Shown here: in pieces, positions 1-9,948 of the stretch | Layout of the letters: the number at the start of each line of letters is the position of its first letter | Position numbering within the stretch: position 1 is the stretch's first letter | Source: Curvibacter sp. | Lineage (GTDB): Bacteria > Pseudomonadota > Gammaproteobacteria > Burkholderiales > Burkholderiaceae_C | DNA: 41,996 nucleotides | Reading direction: 5' to 3' | NCBI GenBank assembly: GCA_019233055.1 | Contig: JAFAMV010000144.1 | Span: 1 to 41,996 of the forward strand | The notes under the pieces: generated by a model | Seen by the model: the letters and a program-made list of their open reading frames with translations, nothing else | Databases searched by the model: none | Told to the model about the DNA's origin: nothing | Position numbers and translations under genes: made by a program

Positions 1-113
1 GTGTCCACCGCCTGCGGTGTGACGTTGCCGTGGGCATGGGCCAGGCCGCACAGCACGAACAGCAGCGCGCTGGACCAGCGCAGGGAACGGCGGATGAAGG
101 AAGTCGATTTCAT
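1..113 (-). CDS. pedF: Cytochrome c-550 PedF-like, N-terminal fragment cut by the window edge
   Basis: Only the first 37 codons lie in the window, read leftward from an ATG at 113-111. They give a signal peptide (basic MKSTSFIRRSLRW, then a hydrophobic stretch ending AHA) followed by HGNVTPQAVDT. From memory, that mature N-terminus matches PedF/ExaB-type cytochrome c-550, the periplasmic electron acceptor of PQQ alcohol dehydrogenases. The haem motif is outside the window, so the identity rests on this short match and on the neighbours. A GGAG ribosome site sits 5 bases before the ATG, and a strong sigma-54 promoter lies at 158-173. It is divergent from the AcoR-type activator. The family assignment is fairly likely; the exact orthology is an inference. 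Confidence 0.7.
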   Translation of the reverse strand, partial: MKSTSFIRRSLRWSSALLFVLCGLAHAHGNVTPQAVD

Positions 114-157
114 GAAGTCTCCGGGGAATTTTTGAGGACGGACAGTCCAGGGTTGTC

Positions 158-173
158 AGCAAAGCGCATGCCA
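158..173 (-). promoter_or_regulatory. Sigma-54 (-24/-12) promoter for the pedF-like gene
   Basis: Read on the minus strand the site is TGGCATGCGCTTTGCT. It matches the sigma-54 consensus TGGCAYG-N4-TTGCW at every fixed position and has GG and GC exactly 10 bases apart. Transcription would start near 147, leaving a leader of about 35 bases before the ATG at 113. The GTGACA repeats at 202-237 would lie about 55-90 bases upstream, where a sigma-54 activator binds. Confidence 0.8.
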
Positions 174-201
174 AAGCGTTCTATCCTCGGGAAAACTCCG
201 C

Positions 202-279
202 GTGACAGCGTGACAGTCGATCTGTAGCGTGGTGACACCTGCTCCAAACCGAGACGCTGGACCAAGACTTGCTTGTCAC
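202..279. promoter_or_regulatory. Cluster of GTGACA/TGTCAC elements between divergent pedF and the activator gene
   Basis: GTGACA occurs at 202-207, 210-215 and 232-237, and its complement TGTCAC at 274-279. The three direct copies lie upstream of both divergent sigma-54 candidates, so one set of activator sites could serve both genes. Similar elements precede the ABC operon (2453-2511) and the HiPIP gene (24157-24172). Binding by the adjacent AcoR-type protein is inference. Confidence 0.5.
258..272 (+). promoter_or_regulatory. Candidate sigma-54 promoter of the activator gene
   Basis: The sequence TGGACCAAGACTTGC keeps the GG-N10-GC spacing and a perfect TTGC, but its -24 element reads TGGACC instead of TGGCAC. 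Transcription would start near 284, ahead of the ATG at 338. If real, the activator gene is itself sigma-54-dependent and possibly self-activated. It is weaker than the other sites in the window. Confidence 0.45.
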
Positions 280-337
280 ACCGGCGAGCGAGTTCAAAAA
301 GAGATGACAGCCCCCACGGCTGCAGGAGACAACGACC

Positions 338-2419
<2,082 letters not shown>

Positions 2420-2452
2420 CGCACAAGCCACCCGCCCCGGGTTAACCAGGGC

Positions 2453-2511
2453 GCGGTGTCACCGCCATGGCACACCGGGACAGCGTCCCACCCTGGCGCG
2501 TGTCATGACAC
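2453..2511. promoter_or_regulatory. Two palindromic activator-like sites upstream of the ABC operon
   Basis: GCGGTGTCACCGC at 2453-2465 is a perfect inverted repeat around one base. GTGTCATGACAC at 2500-2511 is a perfect 12-base palindrome. Both contain the TGTCA/TGACA half-site seen between pedF and the activator gene. They lie about 140-200 bases upstream of the start expected from the sigma-54 promoter at 2625, a normal distance for an enhancer-binding protein. The rest of the gap between 2420 and 2697 shows no gene. Confidence 0.55.
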
Positions 2512-2624
2512 AGCGACACCCGCAGCACCCGACCGCCCCGCCGATGCATGGGGCCGGCCGCGCATGGGCCGCTTCTGCATCCAGCCTCTCGTAAACCCGG
2601 ATCCCACCCCCTGGGAAGCCGCTC

Positions 2625-2640
2625 CGGCATGGGCTTTGCA
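2625..2640 (+). promoter_or_regulatory. Sigma-54 promoter of the ABC operon
   Basis: The site CGGCATGGGCTTTGCA has GG at 2626-2627 and GC at 2638-2639, 10 bases apart, and differs from consensus only at the first base. The predicted start is near 2651. That places an upstream in-frame ATG (2629) inside the promoter and leaves the ATG at 2698 as the first usable start of the ATPase gene. Confidence 0.7.
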
Positions 2641-2697
2641 GAGACAGGCCCAAGCCCAGACCCGCGCCCCGACGCCCCCCGACCCGACCACCCACCC

Positions 2698-3420
2698 ATG
2701 CTCACCGTACGCCAGCTCAGCAAAAGCTACGGCCCCCGCCAGGCCCTGCACCGGCTCGACCTGGTGCTGGCCGAGGCCCAGTTCTGCGCCCTGCTCGGCC
2801 CCAACGGCGCCGGCAAGTCCACGCTGTTCCAGTTGCTGACCGGCCTGTTCATGCCCGACCACGGCACGATCGAAGTCGACGGGCTCGATCTGCGCCATCA
2901 GGCCAGCCGCGCCCTGGCCCGCATCGGCGTGGTGTTCCAGCAGCAGTCGCTCGACCTCGACCTCAGCGTGCGCCGCAACCTGCTGTTCCACGGCGACCTG
3001 CACGGCCTGCCGCGCCGCCTGACCCTCGAGCGCATCGCCAGCGACTGCCCCGGCCTCGGCCTGGCCGACGAGCTCGACCGGCCGGTGCGCGAGCTCTCGG
3101 GCGGCACCCGCCGCAAGGTGGAGCTGGTGCGCGCCCTGCTGCACCGCCCCAGCCTGCTGCTGATGGACGAGGCCACGGTCGGCCTCGACCCCCCATCGCG
3201 CCACGACCTGCTGCGCACCGTGCGGCGCGACGTCGCCGGGCGCGGCACCCGCGTGCTGTGGGCCACCCATTGGGTCGAGGAGGCCGAACAGGCCGACCGC
3301 GTCCTGGTCCTGCACCGGGGCCAGTTGGTGGCCGACGGCAGTCCGGCCCAGGTCACCCAGGCCCTCGGTGGCGACAGCCTCGAAGACGGTTTCATCCGCC
3401 GCACCAGCGCGCCGCGCTGA
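2698..3420 (+). CDS. pedB: ABC transporter ATP-binding protein, PQQ-alcohol-dehydrogenase-associated (PedB-like)
   Basis: A 240-residue cytoplasmic ATPase. It has Walker A GPNGAGKS, a Q-loop (VVFQQ), signature LSGGTRRKVEL (a variant of LSGGQ), Walker B LLLMDEATVGLD and the switch histidine in WATHW. The protein resembles the ATPase of ABC systems that travel with PQQ-dependent alcohol dehydrogenases. In Pseudomonas putida that system is PedA1A2BC, reported to support rare-earth-dependent growth. The ATG at 2698 was chosen because earlier in-frame starts overlap the sigma-54 promoter; no clear ribosome site is visible before it. It is the first gene of a run that continues to 11540. The family is secure; the transported substrate is inferred. 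Confidence 0.85.
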   Translation: MLTVRQLSKSYGPRQALHRLDLVLAEAQFCALLGPNGAGKSTLFQLLTGLFMPDHGTIEVDGLDLRHQASRALARIGVVFQQQSLDLDLSVRRNLLFHGDLHGLPRRLTLERIASDCPGLGLADELDRPVRELSGGTRRKVELVRALLHRPSLLLMDEATVGLDPPSRHDLLRTVRRDVAGRGTRVLWATHWVEEAEQADRVLVLHRGQLVADGSPAQVTQALGGDSLEDGFIRRTSAPR

Positions 3421-3450
3421 GCCGCTCCCGTCCAGCCCCCTTCCAGCCTC

Positions 3451-4464
3451 ATGCCGCACACCATGCAGAAAAGACCACCCCACCGCCAGCGCCCGCCGCT
3501 GGCCCAGCAAGCCGCCCTGGCCCTCACCCTGGCCCTGGGCCTGCTCCAGAGCGCCACGGCCCAGAGCCTGGCCCTGGTGTCCAGCGAGAAGGACAACGCC
3601 ATCAGCGTGATCCGCCTGTCCGACCTGCAGATCCTGCCGGCCATCCCGACCTGCAAGCGCCCGCGCCACATGCAGCTCAGCCACGACCATCAGCGCCTGC
3701 TGGTCGCCTGCAGCGACAGCGCCGCCGCCGACGTCATCGACCTGCACACGCTGAAATCGGTGGACCACATCCCGCTGAGCGACGACCCGGAGATCTTCGA
3801 TGTCTCACCGGACGGCCGCACCTTCTATGTCTCCAACGAGGACGATGCCGCCCTGAGCTTCATCGACACCGCCAGCCGCAAGGTGGTCGCCAGCGTGCCG
3901 GTGGGCCGCGAGCCCGAGGGCGTGCGGGTCTCGGCCGACGGCAAGACCGTCTACGTCACCTCCGAGATCGCCAACAGCGTCCATGTCATCGACACCGCCA
4001 GCCGCAAGCTGCTGAAGACCATCGCGGTCGGCCAGCGCCCACGCCGCATGGCCCTGACCCCCGACGGCCGGGAGCTGTGGGTGACCAACGAACTCGGCGC
4101 CAGCGTCAGCATCATCTCCACCGCCGAGCAGAAGGTGATCGCCACCCTCCTGCTCGACCTGCCCGGCGCCCGCGCCAGCGACATCACCCCGGTGGGCCTG
4201 CAGATCAGCCGTGACGGCCGGCGCGCCTTCGTCTCCATGGGGCGCGCCAACCATGTCGCCTTCATCGATGTGGCCAGCCGCCGCATCACCGACCGCGTGC
4301 TGGTCGGCCGCCGGGCCTGGGGCCTGGCCCTGAGCCAGGACGAGAAACGCCTGTACGTGGTCAACGGCCTGTCCGACGACCTCAGCGTGGTCGATGTGCC
4401 GGCCGCGCGCGCCCTGCAGACCCTGCCGGTCGGGCGCGTGCCCCATACCGTGGTGCTCTACTGA
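3451..4464 (+). CDS. pedA2: Secreted YVTN-type beta-propeller protein (PedA2-like)
   Basis: A 337-residue protein with a signal peptide (basic start, hydrophobic core LALTLALGLL, cleavage after ATA) and then repeats of about 42 residues of the YVTN/YncE type. Examples are DNAISVIRLSDLQ, ALSFIDTASRKVVASV and SVHVIDTASRKLLKTI, consistent with a seven-bladed propeller in the periplasm. Such propellers accompany PQQ-dehydrogenase ABC systems; their biochemical role is not established. A second ATG at 3463 is possible. The stop overlaps the next start by one base (TGATG), so translation is probably coupled. The symbol follows the Pseudomonas putida naming as I recall it. Confidence 0.8.
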   Translation: MPHTMQKRPPHRQRPPLAQQAALALTLALGLLQSATAQSLALVSSEKDNAISVIRLSDLQILPAIPTCKRPRHMQLSHDHQRLLVACSDSAAADVIDLHTLKSVDHIPLSDDPEIFDVSPDGRTFYVSNEDDAALSFIDTASRKVVASVPVGREPEGVRVSADGKTVYVTSEIANSVHVIDTASRKLLKTIAVGQRPRRMALTPDGRELWVTNELGASVSIISTAEQKVIATLLLDLPGARASDITPVGLQISRDGRRAFVSMGRANHVAFIDVASRRITDRVLVGRRAWGLALSQDEKRLYVVNGLSDDLSVVDVPAARALQTLPVGRVPHTVVLY

Positions 4465-5624
4465 TGGCCGGCCGCCGCCCCCTTCTCGGCGCCCTGCTGG
4501 CCCTGGCCTGCTGTGCCGCCCAGGCCGCCGCCTGGAAACTGACCCTGATCGAGCAGGCCGACCCGCCCGCCTGGGAGCGCCAGCAGCTCGAACGCGCCTA
4601 CCTCGGCCACAGCGGCGGCTCGCTGAAGACGGCCGTCGCCCTCGGCCTGGACGATGCCCGCTTCGAGACCGAGGCGCGCCAGACCACACTCGCGCTGCAG
4701 ACCGTGGCCGGCAACAGCCTCGAGGCCGCCCGCGAGCAGGCGCGCCAGGCCGAGAAGAGCGGCGCCCAGGCCCTGCTCGTCGACCTGCCCGGCGACTGGG
4801 TGCAGGCGGTGGCGGCTTCCGTGCAGTTGCCGGTGCTCAACCTCGGCGCGCGCGACGACCGGCTGCGCGAGCGCGACTGCCTGCCCCGCCTGTTCCACCT
4901 CATCGCCAGCGAACGCATGCGCGCCGACGCCCTGGCCCAGGCCCTGGCCAGCCGCAAATGGAACCAGGTGCTGCTGCTCACCGGCAACGCCCCCGACGAT
5001 GCCGAGCGCAGCCGGATCGCCCAGGCCGCCATCCAGCGCTACGGGCTCAAACTGGCGGCCAGCAAGTCTTTCAAGCTCTCGACCGACCCGCGCGAACGGC
5101 AGTTGGCCAACCCCCTGCTGCTCACCGGCGGCCTGGCCTACGACGTGGTCTGGGTGGTCGACGGCCAGGCCGAATTCGCCCGCGCCCTGCCCTTCAACAC
5201 GGCCAGTCCGCGCCCCGTGGTCGGTGACGGCGGGGTGGTGGCGCTCGAATGGCAGGCCCAGTACGAGCGCTACGGCGCACCGCAGCTGTCGCGCCGCTTC
5301 CTGAAGGCCAGCGGCCGGCCCATGCAGGCCCCTGATTGGGCGGCCTGGGTGGCCGGCCGGGCGCTGGCCAATGCGGCGATGACCCTGCGCCAGGCCAGCC
5401 CGCAGGGTCTGCGCGAAGCCCTCGTGGGCGTCAACGTCGACGGCTCCAAGGGCGTGTCCCTGCAGTTCCGCGCCTGGGACCGGCAACTGCGCCAGCCGCT
5501 GCTGCTCAGCGACGGCCAGGGCGTGGTGGCCCAGGCGCCGGTCGAGGGCGTGCTGCACCCGCGCAATGTGCTCGACACCCTGGGCGCCGACGAGGCCGAG
5601 AAACTCTGCAAGGTGCAGCCATGA
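4464..5624 (+). CDS. pedA1: Periplasmic substrate-binding protein of the PQQ-associated ABC system (PedA1-like)
   Basis: A 386-residue exported protein with a signal peptide ending at about residue 23 (AQAAA) and a two-lobed fold distantly related to LivK-type binding proteins. The C-terminal segment FRAWDRQLRQPLLLSDGQG and the following EGVLHPRNVLDTLG are typical, from memory, of the family linked to PQQ-dependent alcohol dehydrogenases. It should present a solute, or a metal or metal complex, to the permease. In Methylobacterium and Pseudomonas putida, related systems are tied to lanthanide use. It starts at the ATG sharing one base with the preceding stop and ends with an ATGA overlap to the permease gene. 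The ligand is not readable from sequence. Confidence 0.82.
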   Translation: MAGRRPLLGALLALACCAAQAAAWKLTLIEQADPPAWERQQLERAYLGHSGGSLKTAVALGLDDARFETEARQTTLALQTVAGNSLEAAREQARQAEKSGAQALLVDLPGDWVQAVAASVQLPVLNLGARDDRLRERDCLPRLFHLIASERMRADALAQALASRKWNQVLLLTGNAPDDAERSRIAQAAIQRYGLKLAASKSFKLSTDPRERQLANPLLLTGGLAYDVVWVVDGQAEFARALPFNTASPRPVVGDGGVVALEWQAQYERYGAPQLSRRFLKASGRPMQAPDWAAWVAGRALANAAMTLRQASPQGLREALVGVNVDGSKGVSLQFRAWDRQLRQPLLLSDGQGVVAQAPVEGVLHPRNVLDTLGADEAEKLCKVQP

Positions 5625-6448
5625 CGCCGCCGCTGCGCCACCTGCTGCAGGCGCTGCGCGCCATCGTCTGGCGCGAGCTGCTGAAGTTCTCGCAGCAGCG
5701 CGGGCGGCTTGCCTCCGCCCTGGTGCGCCCGCTGCTGTGGCTGGCGGTCTTCGCGGCGGGCTTCCGCAATGTCTTCGGCGTCTCGATCGTCGAGCCCTAC
5801 AGCACCTACATCTCCTACGACGTCTACATCGCCCCCGGCCTGATCGGGATGGTGATGCTGTTCAACGGCATGCAGTCCTCGCTGGCCATGGTCTATGACC
5901 GCGAGATGGGCCTGATGCGGCTGCTGCTGGTCGCACCGCTGCCGCGCTGGTGGGTGCTGGCCAGCAAGCTCTGCGCCACCGCGGTGCTCTCGCTGCTGCA
6001 GGCCGCCGCCTTCGTGCTGATCGCCTGGGCACTGGGCACGCCGCTGCCGCTGTGGGGCCCGCAACTGCCCCAGGCCCTGCTGGCCGCCACCTGCGCGGCG
6101 CTGATGCTGGGGGCGCTGGGCCTGCTGCTGAGCGTGCACATCCGCCAGCTCGAGAACTTCGCCGGCACCATGAACTTCGTGATCTTCCCGATGTACTTCA
6201 TGTCCACCGCGCTCTACCCGATGTGGAAGCTGCAGGAGTCGGGCGCCGAATGGGTCTACCAACTGGCCCGCTTCAACCCCTTCACCCATGCGGTCGAATG
6301 GATCCGCTTCGCGCTCTACGGCCAGGATGCCGGCGTCTCGCCCTGGGTGGTCTGCGGCACCGGCCTGGCCTGCTTCATCGTCGCCTGCTGGGGCTACGAC
6401 CCGCAACGCGGCTTCGGCGCCCTGAGCAAACGCGGAGGCGGCGCATGA
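5621..6448 (+). CDS. pedC: ABC-2-type permease (PedC-like)
   Basis: A 275-residue inner-membrane protein with about six hydrophobic segments, including LVRPLLWLAVFAAGF, YIAPGLIGMVMLFNGMQS and FVIFPMYFMSTALYPMWKL. The architecture is that of ABC-2 permeases, more often exporters (drug and polysaccharide type) than importers. It forms the channel for the PedB-like ATPase. The ATG at 5621 gives a 4-base ATGA overlap with the upstream gene and matches the expected family length. An ABC-2 permease paired with a periplasmic binding protein leaves the direction of transport open, although the Pseudomonas PedA1A2BC phenotype points to lanthanide supply. Confidence 0.85.
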   Translation: MTPPLRHLLQALRAIVWRELLKFSQQRGRLASALVRPLLWLAVFAAGFRNVFGVSIVEPYSTYISYDVYIAPGLIGMVMLFNGMQSSLAMVYDREMGLMRLLLVAPLPRWWVLASKLCATAVLSLLQAAAFVLIAWALGTPLPLWGPQLPQALLAATCAALMLGALGLLLSVHIRQLENFAGTMNFVIFPMYFMSTALYPMWKLQESGAEWVYQLARFNPFTHAVEWIRFALYGQDAGVSPWVVCGTGLACFIVACWGYDPQRGFGALSKRGGGA

Positions 6449-7122
6449 GCCAGCCCGCGCCGAGGCGCCCGGCCGGGGCCCTGCCGATCGAGCCGCTCTG
6501 GCTCGAATGGCTGGCCCTGGGCGGCCTGCTGGCGTTTGCCTTCTGGCTGCTCGGCGTGCGCGGCGTCTGGGCCCTGCTGCTGCATGCCGACCCCACCGGG
6601 CTCACCGCGGTGATCGTGCTGGTCTTCGCCTGCAGCACCCTGTGGTGCGGCAGCCGCGCCCGCACCCTCGAGCGGCAGCGGCAGGCCCTCGAGGCCAGCC
6701 TGCGCCCGGGCGCCGCCGGCCAGGGCTGGGCCCACGAGTTCTGGCAGCACAGCAGCGGACCGGCCGCCGACCCGGCCAGCGCCCTCGACCTGCTGCTCGA
6801 AGCCTGCCACGGACCGCACGGCACCGCCTGGTGGGTCAACGGCCTGCAGCTCAAGCTCGGCCTGCTCGGCAAGGTGATCGGCTTCTGCATGCTGGCGCTC
6901 AACATCGGCCAGTTGCAGAACCTGGACGCCAGCCAGTCCAGCGAGCTGCTCAAGAGCCTGACCACCGGGCTGGGCGTGGCCCTGCTCACGACCATGGTGG
7001 GCCTGGTCGCCAACATCCTGCTCGGCCTGCAGCTCACGCGGCTGGACCGCTATGCCGACCGACTGGTGGCCGACTGCCAGCGCCACGCCCTGCAACGCCG
7101 CCAGACGGCCCCCGCGCCATGA
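6445..7122 (+). CDS. MotA/TolQ/ExbB-like proton channel protein
   Basis: A 225-residue inner-membrane protein. Two hydrophobic segments lie at about residues 20-69, a polar cytoplasmic section at about 70-125, and two long segments at about 131-155 and 172-200. The last contains LGVALLTTMVGLVANILLG, the hallmark of the MotA/ExbB transmembrane pair. It should form a proton channel with the ExbD-like product of the next gene. It overlaps both neighbours by ATGA. A dedicated proton-channel pair inside a PedABC-type operon is unusual. It may energise the TonB receptor at 11634 or drive another envelope process. The family call is good; the partner is an inference. Confidence 0.7.
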   Translation: MSQPAPRRPAGALPIEPLWLEWLALGGLLAFAFWLLGVRGVWALLLHADPTGLTAVIVLVFACSTLWCGSRARTLERQRQALEASLRPGAAGQGWAHEFWQHSSGPAADPASALDLLLEACHGPHGTAWWVNGLQLKLGLLGKVIGFCMLALNIGQLQNLDASQSSELLKSLTTGLGVALLTTMVGLVANILLGLQLTRLDRYADRLVADCQRHALQRRQTAPAP

Positions 7123-7733
7123 GCCGCCGCCTGCGTCGCCACGGCCAGCGCGAGCACGAAGTCGACCCCTTCTACGACATGTTGTTCAACATGCTGATCG
7201 CCTTCGTGTTCTGCTTTCTGATCGCGTTGCTGGTGATGAACCCCAAGGCGCTCAAGGCCGGCGACATCCCCTCCAAGGCCGAGTACGTGATCACCATGAG
7301 CTGGCCCGACCTCAACCCCAACGACCTCGACACCTGGGTGCAGGACCCGGCGGGCAAGCTGGTCTGGTTCCGCAACCGCGAGGCCGGCCTGATGCACCTG
7401 GACCGCGACGACCGCGGCATGGCCAACGATGTGATCACCGTCAACGGCCAGCAGGTGGTCAACCCGCTGAACCAGGAGGTGGTCACCCTGCGCGGCATCG
7501 AGCCCGGCGAGTACACCGTCAACGTCCAGTACTACGAGACCCACAACGGCCAGCCGGTGGACGCCACGGTCTCGGTGCTCAAGGTCAACCCGCGCGCCGA
7601 GGTGGTGTTCTACGGCACGGTCAAGCTCATGCGCCCCGGCGACGAGGTCACCGCGGTGCGCTTCACCCTGCTGCCCGACGGCAGCGTGACCCACATCAAC
7701 AACCTGCCCAAGACCCTGGTGGAACGCCTATGA
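7119..7733 (+). CDS. ExbD/TolR-like membrane protein with an acidic periplasmic beta domain
   Basis: A 204-residue protein. A basic N-terminus precedes DPFYDMLFNMLIAFVF, which matches the ExbD transmembrane pattern including the proton-carrying aspartate (D20). In place of the usual small ExbD domain, residues 60-204 form an Asp-rich beta-type domain with DLNPNDLDTWVQD (64-76) and HLDRDDRG (93-100), then GIEPGEYTVNVQYYE. I recall this resembling DUF2135-type (YfaP) domains, which have acidic loops. Those loops could bind a hard cation such as calcium or a lanthanide, but that is inference. It is coupled by ATGA overlaps to the channel gene upstream and to the small membrane protein downstream. 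Confidence 0.65.
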   Translation: MSRRLRRHGQREHEVDPFYDMLFNMLIAFVFCFLIALLVMNPKALKAGDIPSKAEYVITMSWPDLNPNDLDTWVQDPAGKLVWFRNREAGLMHLDRDDRGMANDVITVNGQQVVNPLNQEVVTLRGIEPGEYTVNVQYYETHNGQPVDATVSVLKVNPRAEVVFYGTVKLMRPGDEVTAVRFTLLPDGSVTHINNLPKTLVERL

Positions 7734-8227
7734 CCCTGGCCATCGAACTCGGCGCCGCCGCCCTGGCCCTGCTGTGCGCCCTGGCCCTGCTCTGGTCGCG
7801 CTGGCCGGCCTGGCTCAAGGCCGTGCTGCTCCTGCTGGTGACCGTCTTCTACTTCTTCGCCCATGACGAGGTGAACGCGATCGCCGGCTGGCCCAGCCCG
7901 GACCGCCTGCCCGAGCGCTTCCAGCTGCTGGCCGCGGTGATCGAAGAGCCCACGGCCAAGACCCCCGGCGCGCTCTATCTGTGGGTCAATGCGGTCGAGA
8001 ACGGCCGCCCCACGGCCCAGCCGCGCGCCTACCGGCTGCCCTACACCAAGGACCTGCACGCCCTGCTCAACGACGCCCTGAAGAAGATCCGCGAAGGGGT
8101 CAGCCAGCTCGGCAGCGTGGCGCCCCAGCGCGGCCGCCCGGGCGGCCTGTCCTGGCTGCGGCCCGGCGGCGACGAGCAGGTGGTCAAGCTGCGCGACATG
8201 CCCAAGCCGCAGCTGCCGGAGAAATGA
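7730..8227 (+). CDS. Small two-helix membrane protein of unknown function
   Basis: A 165-residue protein I do not recognise. Two adjacent hydrophobic segments lie at about residues 5-22 and 27-43 (AWLKAVLLLLVTVFYFF). A hydrophilic domain of about 120 residues follows, probably periplasmic, ending in a basic, proline-containing tail. It overlaps the ExbD-like gene by ATGA and is followed 3 bases later by a lipoprotein gene, so it is almost certainly produced with them. An accessory subunit of the ExbB/ExbD-like complex is a reasonable guess and no more. Confidence 0.55.
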   Translation: MTLAIELGAAALALLCALALLWSRWPAWLKAVLLLLVTVFYFFAHDEVNAIAGWPSPDRLPERFQLLAAVIEEPTAKTPGALYLWVNAVENGRPTAQPRAYRLPYTKDLHALLNDALKKIREGVSQLGSVAPQRGRPGGLSWLRPGGDEQVVKLRDMPKPQLPEK

Positions 8228-8230
8228 GCC

Positions 8231-8953
8231 ATGGCCCTCGATGTCCCACGGGTGCTGTCGCTGCTGCTGCCGCTGCTGGTCGGCCTGCCTCTGGCCGGCT
8301 GCGGCCGCACGCCTGCGGCCACCGACTACTTTCCACTGGCAGGCGGCCGCCACTGGACCTACACCCAGACCACCGAGCGCGACGACGGCCAACGTGAAGA
8401 GAAAGCCCTGCGCCTGGACAACCTCGGGGCCGAGACCCTGGCCGACGAGACCACCTGGCATCGCCACAGCGACGACGGCATGCACTACTGGCTGCGCAGC
8501 GACGACAGCGGCATCTTCCGCGTCGCCAGCCGCTTCGACCTCGACGAGTTCTACGCCCCCGACACCCCGCACCGCTATGTGCTGAAAACCCCCTTCAGCG
8601 TCGGCACCAGCTGGCAGGCCGACACCGTGCCCTATCTGCTCGAGCGGGCCCAGCAGTTCCCGCCCGAGATCCGCCACTCGCACCCCGCCGTGCCCATGAA
8701 CTACCGCATCGAGGCCGTCGACGAGGCGGTCGAGACGCCGGCCGGGCACTTCGAGCACTGCCTGCGGGTGCAGGGCAGCGCCGACCTGCACCTGTACCTG
8801 GACGCGGTCTCGGGCTGGAAGGACCTGCCCCTGCTCACCCGCGAATGGTATTGCCCCGGCGTCGGCCTGGTGCGCCTGAGCCGCGAAGAACACACCGCCT
8901 CCAGCTTCGTCACCGGAGGCTCCCTGACCCTCGAATTGCAGCAATGGCAATGA
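8231..8953 (+). CDS. Predicted lipoprotein of unknown function
   Basis: A 240-residue protein with a lipoprotein signal: hydrophobic LSLLLPLLVGLP, then lipobox LAGC with the modified cysteine at about residue 24. The mature part is soluble, rich in Asp, Glu and His, and begins with DYFPLAGGRHWTYTQT, a pattern common in secreted proteins of unknown function. It would be anchored to the inner or outer membrane facing the periplasm. It sits between the small membrane protein and the Bug-type binding protein in the same run and overlaps the latter by ATGA. A role in periplasmic capture or assembly is possible but unproven. Confidence 0.6.
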   Translation: MALDVPRVLSLLLPLLVGLPLAGCGRTPAATDYFPLAGGRHWTYTQTTERDDGQREEKALRLDNLGAETLADETTWHRHSDDGMHYWLRSDDSGIFRVASRFDLDEFYAPDTPHRYVLKTPFSVGTSWQADTVPYLLERAQQFPPEIRHSHPAVPMNYRIEAVDEAVETPAGHFEHCLRVQGSADLHLYLDAVSGWKDLPLLTREWYCPGVGLVRLSREEHTASSFVTGGSLTLELQQWQ

Positions 8954-9936
8954 CCCCGACCCCATCGAACAGCCCCGGCCGCCGGCGCGCCCTGGCCGCC
9001 ATGGCCTCGCTTCTGTGCGCGCGCAACGGATGGAGCCAGCCCAACGGCCCGGGCGGCCTGATCACCCTCTACGTGCCCTGGCCCGCCGGCGGCGCCACCG
9101 ACCTCACCCTGCGTGTGCTGGCCGATCTGGCCGGCCAGACCCTGGGCCAGAAGATCATCATCGAGAACCGGCCCGGCGCCGGCGGCAGCCTGGCCATGCC
9201 GCTGCTGCAGCAGGCCAACGCCGACGGCTCGGTGCTGGCACAACTGCCGCAGCCGGTGCTGCGCATCCCCTATCTGCAGAAGGTCAACTGGGACCCCATC
9301 CGCGACACCACGCCCATCATCCAGCTCAGCGGCGTGACCTTCGGCGTGGTGGTGCCCGCCGGCAGCCCGCTGCGCAGCCTGGCCGACCTGCTGGCCTTCG
9401 CACGGGCCCACCCGGGCGAGCTGTCGGTGGCTACCAATGGCAACGGCACCACCCCGCACCTGGTGATGGAAGAGCTGCTGACCGAACAGGGTCTGCACTA
9501 CATCCATGTGCCCTACAAGGGCACCGCCGAGCAGATGGTGGCGGTCAGTTCCGGCCAGGTCATGGTCGGGGTCAACTCGAACGGCTTCGCCCCCTTCGTG
9601 GACAGCGGCCGGCTGCGCCTGCTGGTCACCTTCGGCGACAGCCGCACCCACCGCTGGCCCCAGGTGCCGACCCTCAAGGAGCTGGGCTACCCCATCGTGG
9701 CGAACTCGCCCTACGGCCTGGTCGGTCCGCGCGGGCTGGCCGCCGAGCAGGTGCAGCGCCTGCACGAGGCCTTCAAGGCGGCCCTGTTCCATCCCCGGCA
9801 CCTGGCCGAACTGGCCCGCTACGACCAGGAGCCGGCCTACCTCGGCCCCACCGACTACGGCCGCGCCCTGGTCCAGGCCTACGCCTACGAGCGGCGCCAG
9901 GCCGAGCGCCAGGGCCTGCTGCCGCTGCGCTCCTGA
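8950..9936 (+). CDS. Bug/TctC-type periplasmic solute-binding protein
   Basis: A 328-residue member of the tripartite tricarboxylate transporter receptor family, which is greatly expanded in Burkholderiales. The pattern YVPWPAGGATD near the mature N-terminus, IIIENRPGAGG, and HVPYKGTAEQM further on are diagnostic. These proteins usually bind carboxylates or small organic ligands in the periplasm. The N-terminus has a basic GRRRALAA start like a Tat or Sec signal. The ATG at 8950 gives an ATGA overlap with the lipoprotein gene; an ATG at 8944 is equally in frame. No TctA/TctB membrane subunits are nearby. Its presence in the ABC operon suggests it binds an organic molecule related to this pathway, possibly a metal chelate. 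Confidence 0.82.
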   Translation: MTPTPSNSPGRRRALAAMASLLCARNGWSQPNGPGGLITLYVPWPAGGATDLTLRVLADLAGQTLGQKIIIENRPGAGGSLAMPLLQQANADGSVLAQLPQPVLRIPYLQKVNWDPIRDTTPIIQLSGVTFGVVVPAGSPLRSLADLLAFARAHPGELSVATNGNGTTPHLVMEELLTEQGLHYIHVPYKGTAEQMVAVSSGQVMVGVNSNGFAPFVDSGRLRLLVTFGDSRTHRWPQVPTLKELGYPIVANSPYGLVGPRGLAAEQVQRLHEAFKAALFHPRHLAELARYDQEPAYLGPTDYGRALVQAYAYERRQAERQGLLPLRS

Positions 9937-9948
9937 AAGCGATCGTCC

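Noticed and set aside
187..200. CGGGAAAACTCCG as a third AGGGAA-N3-TTCCCT site near pedF
   Set aside because: Only the left arm fits; the right arm has several mismatches.
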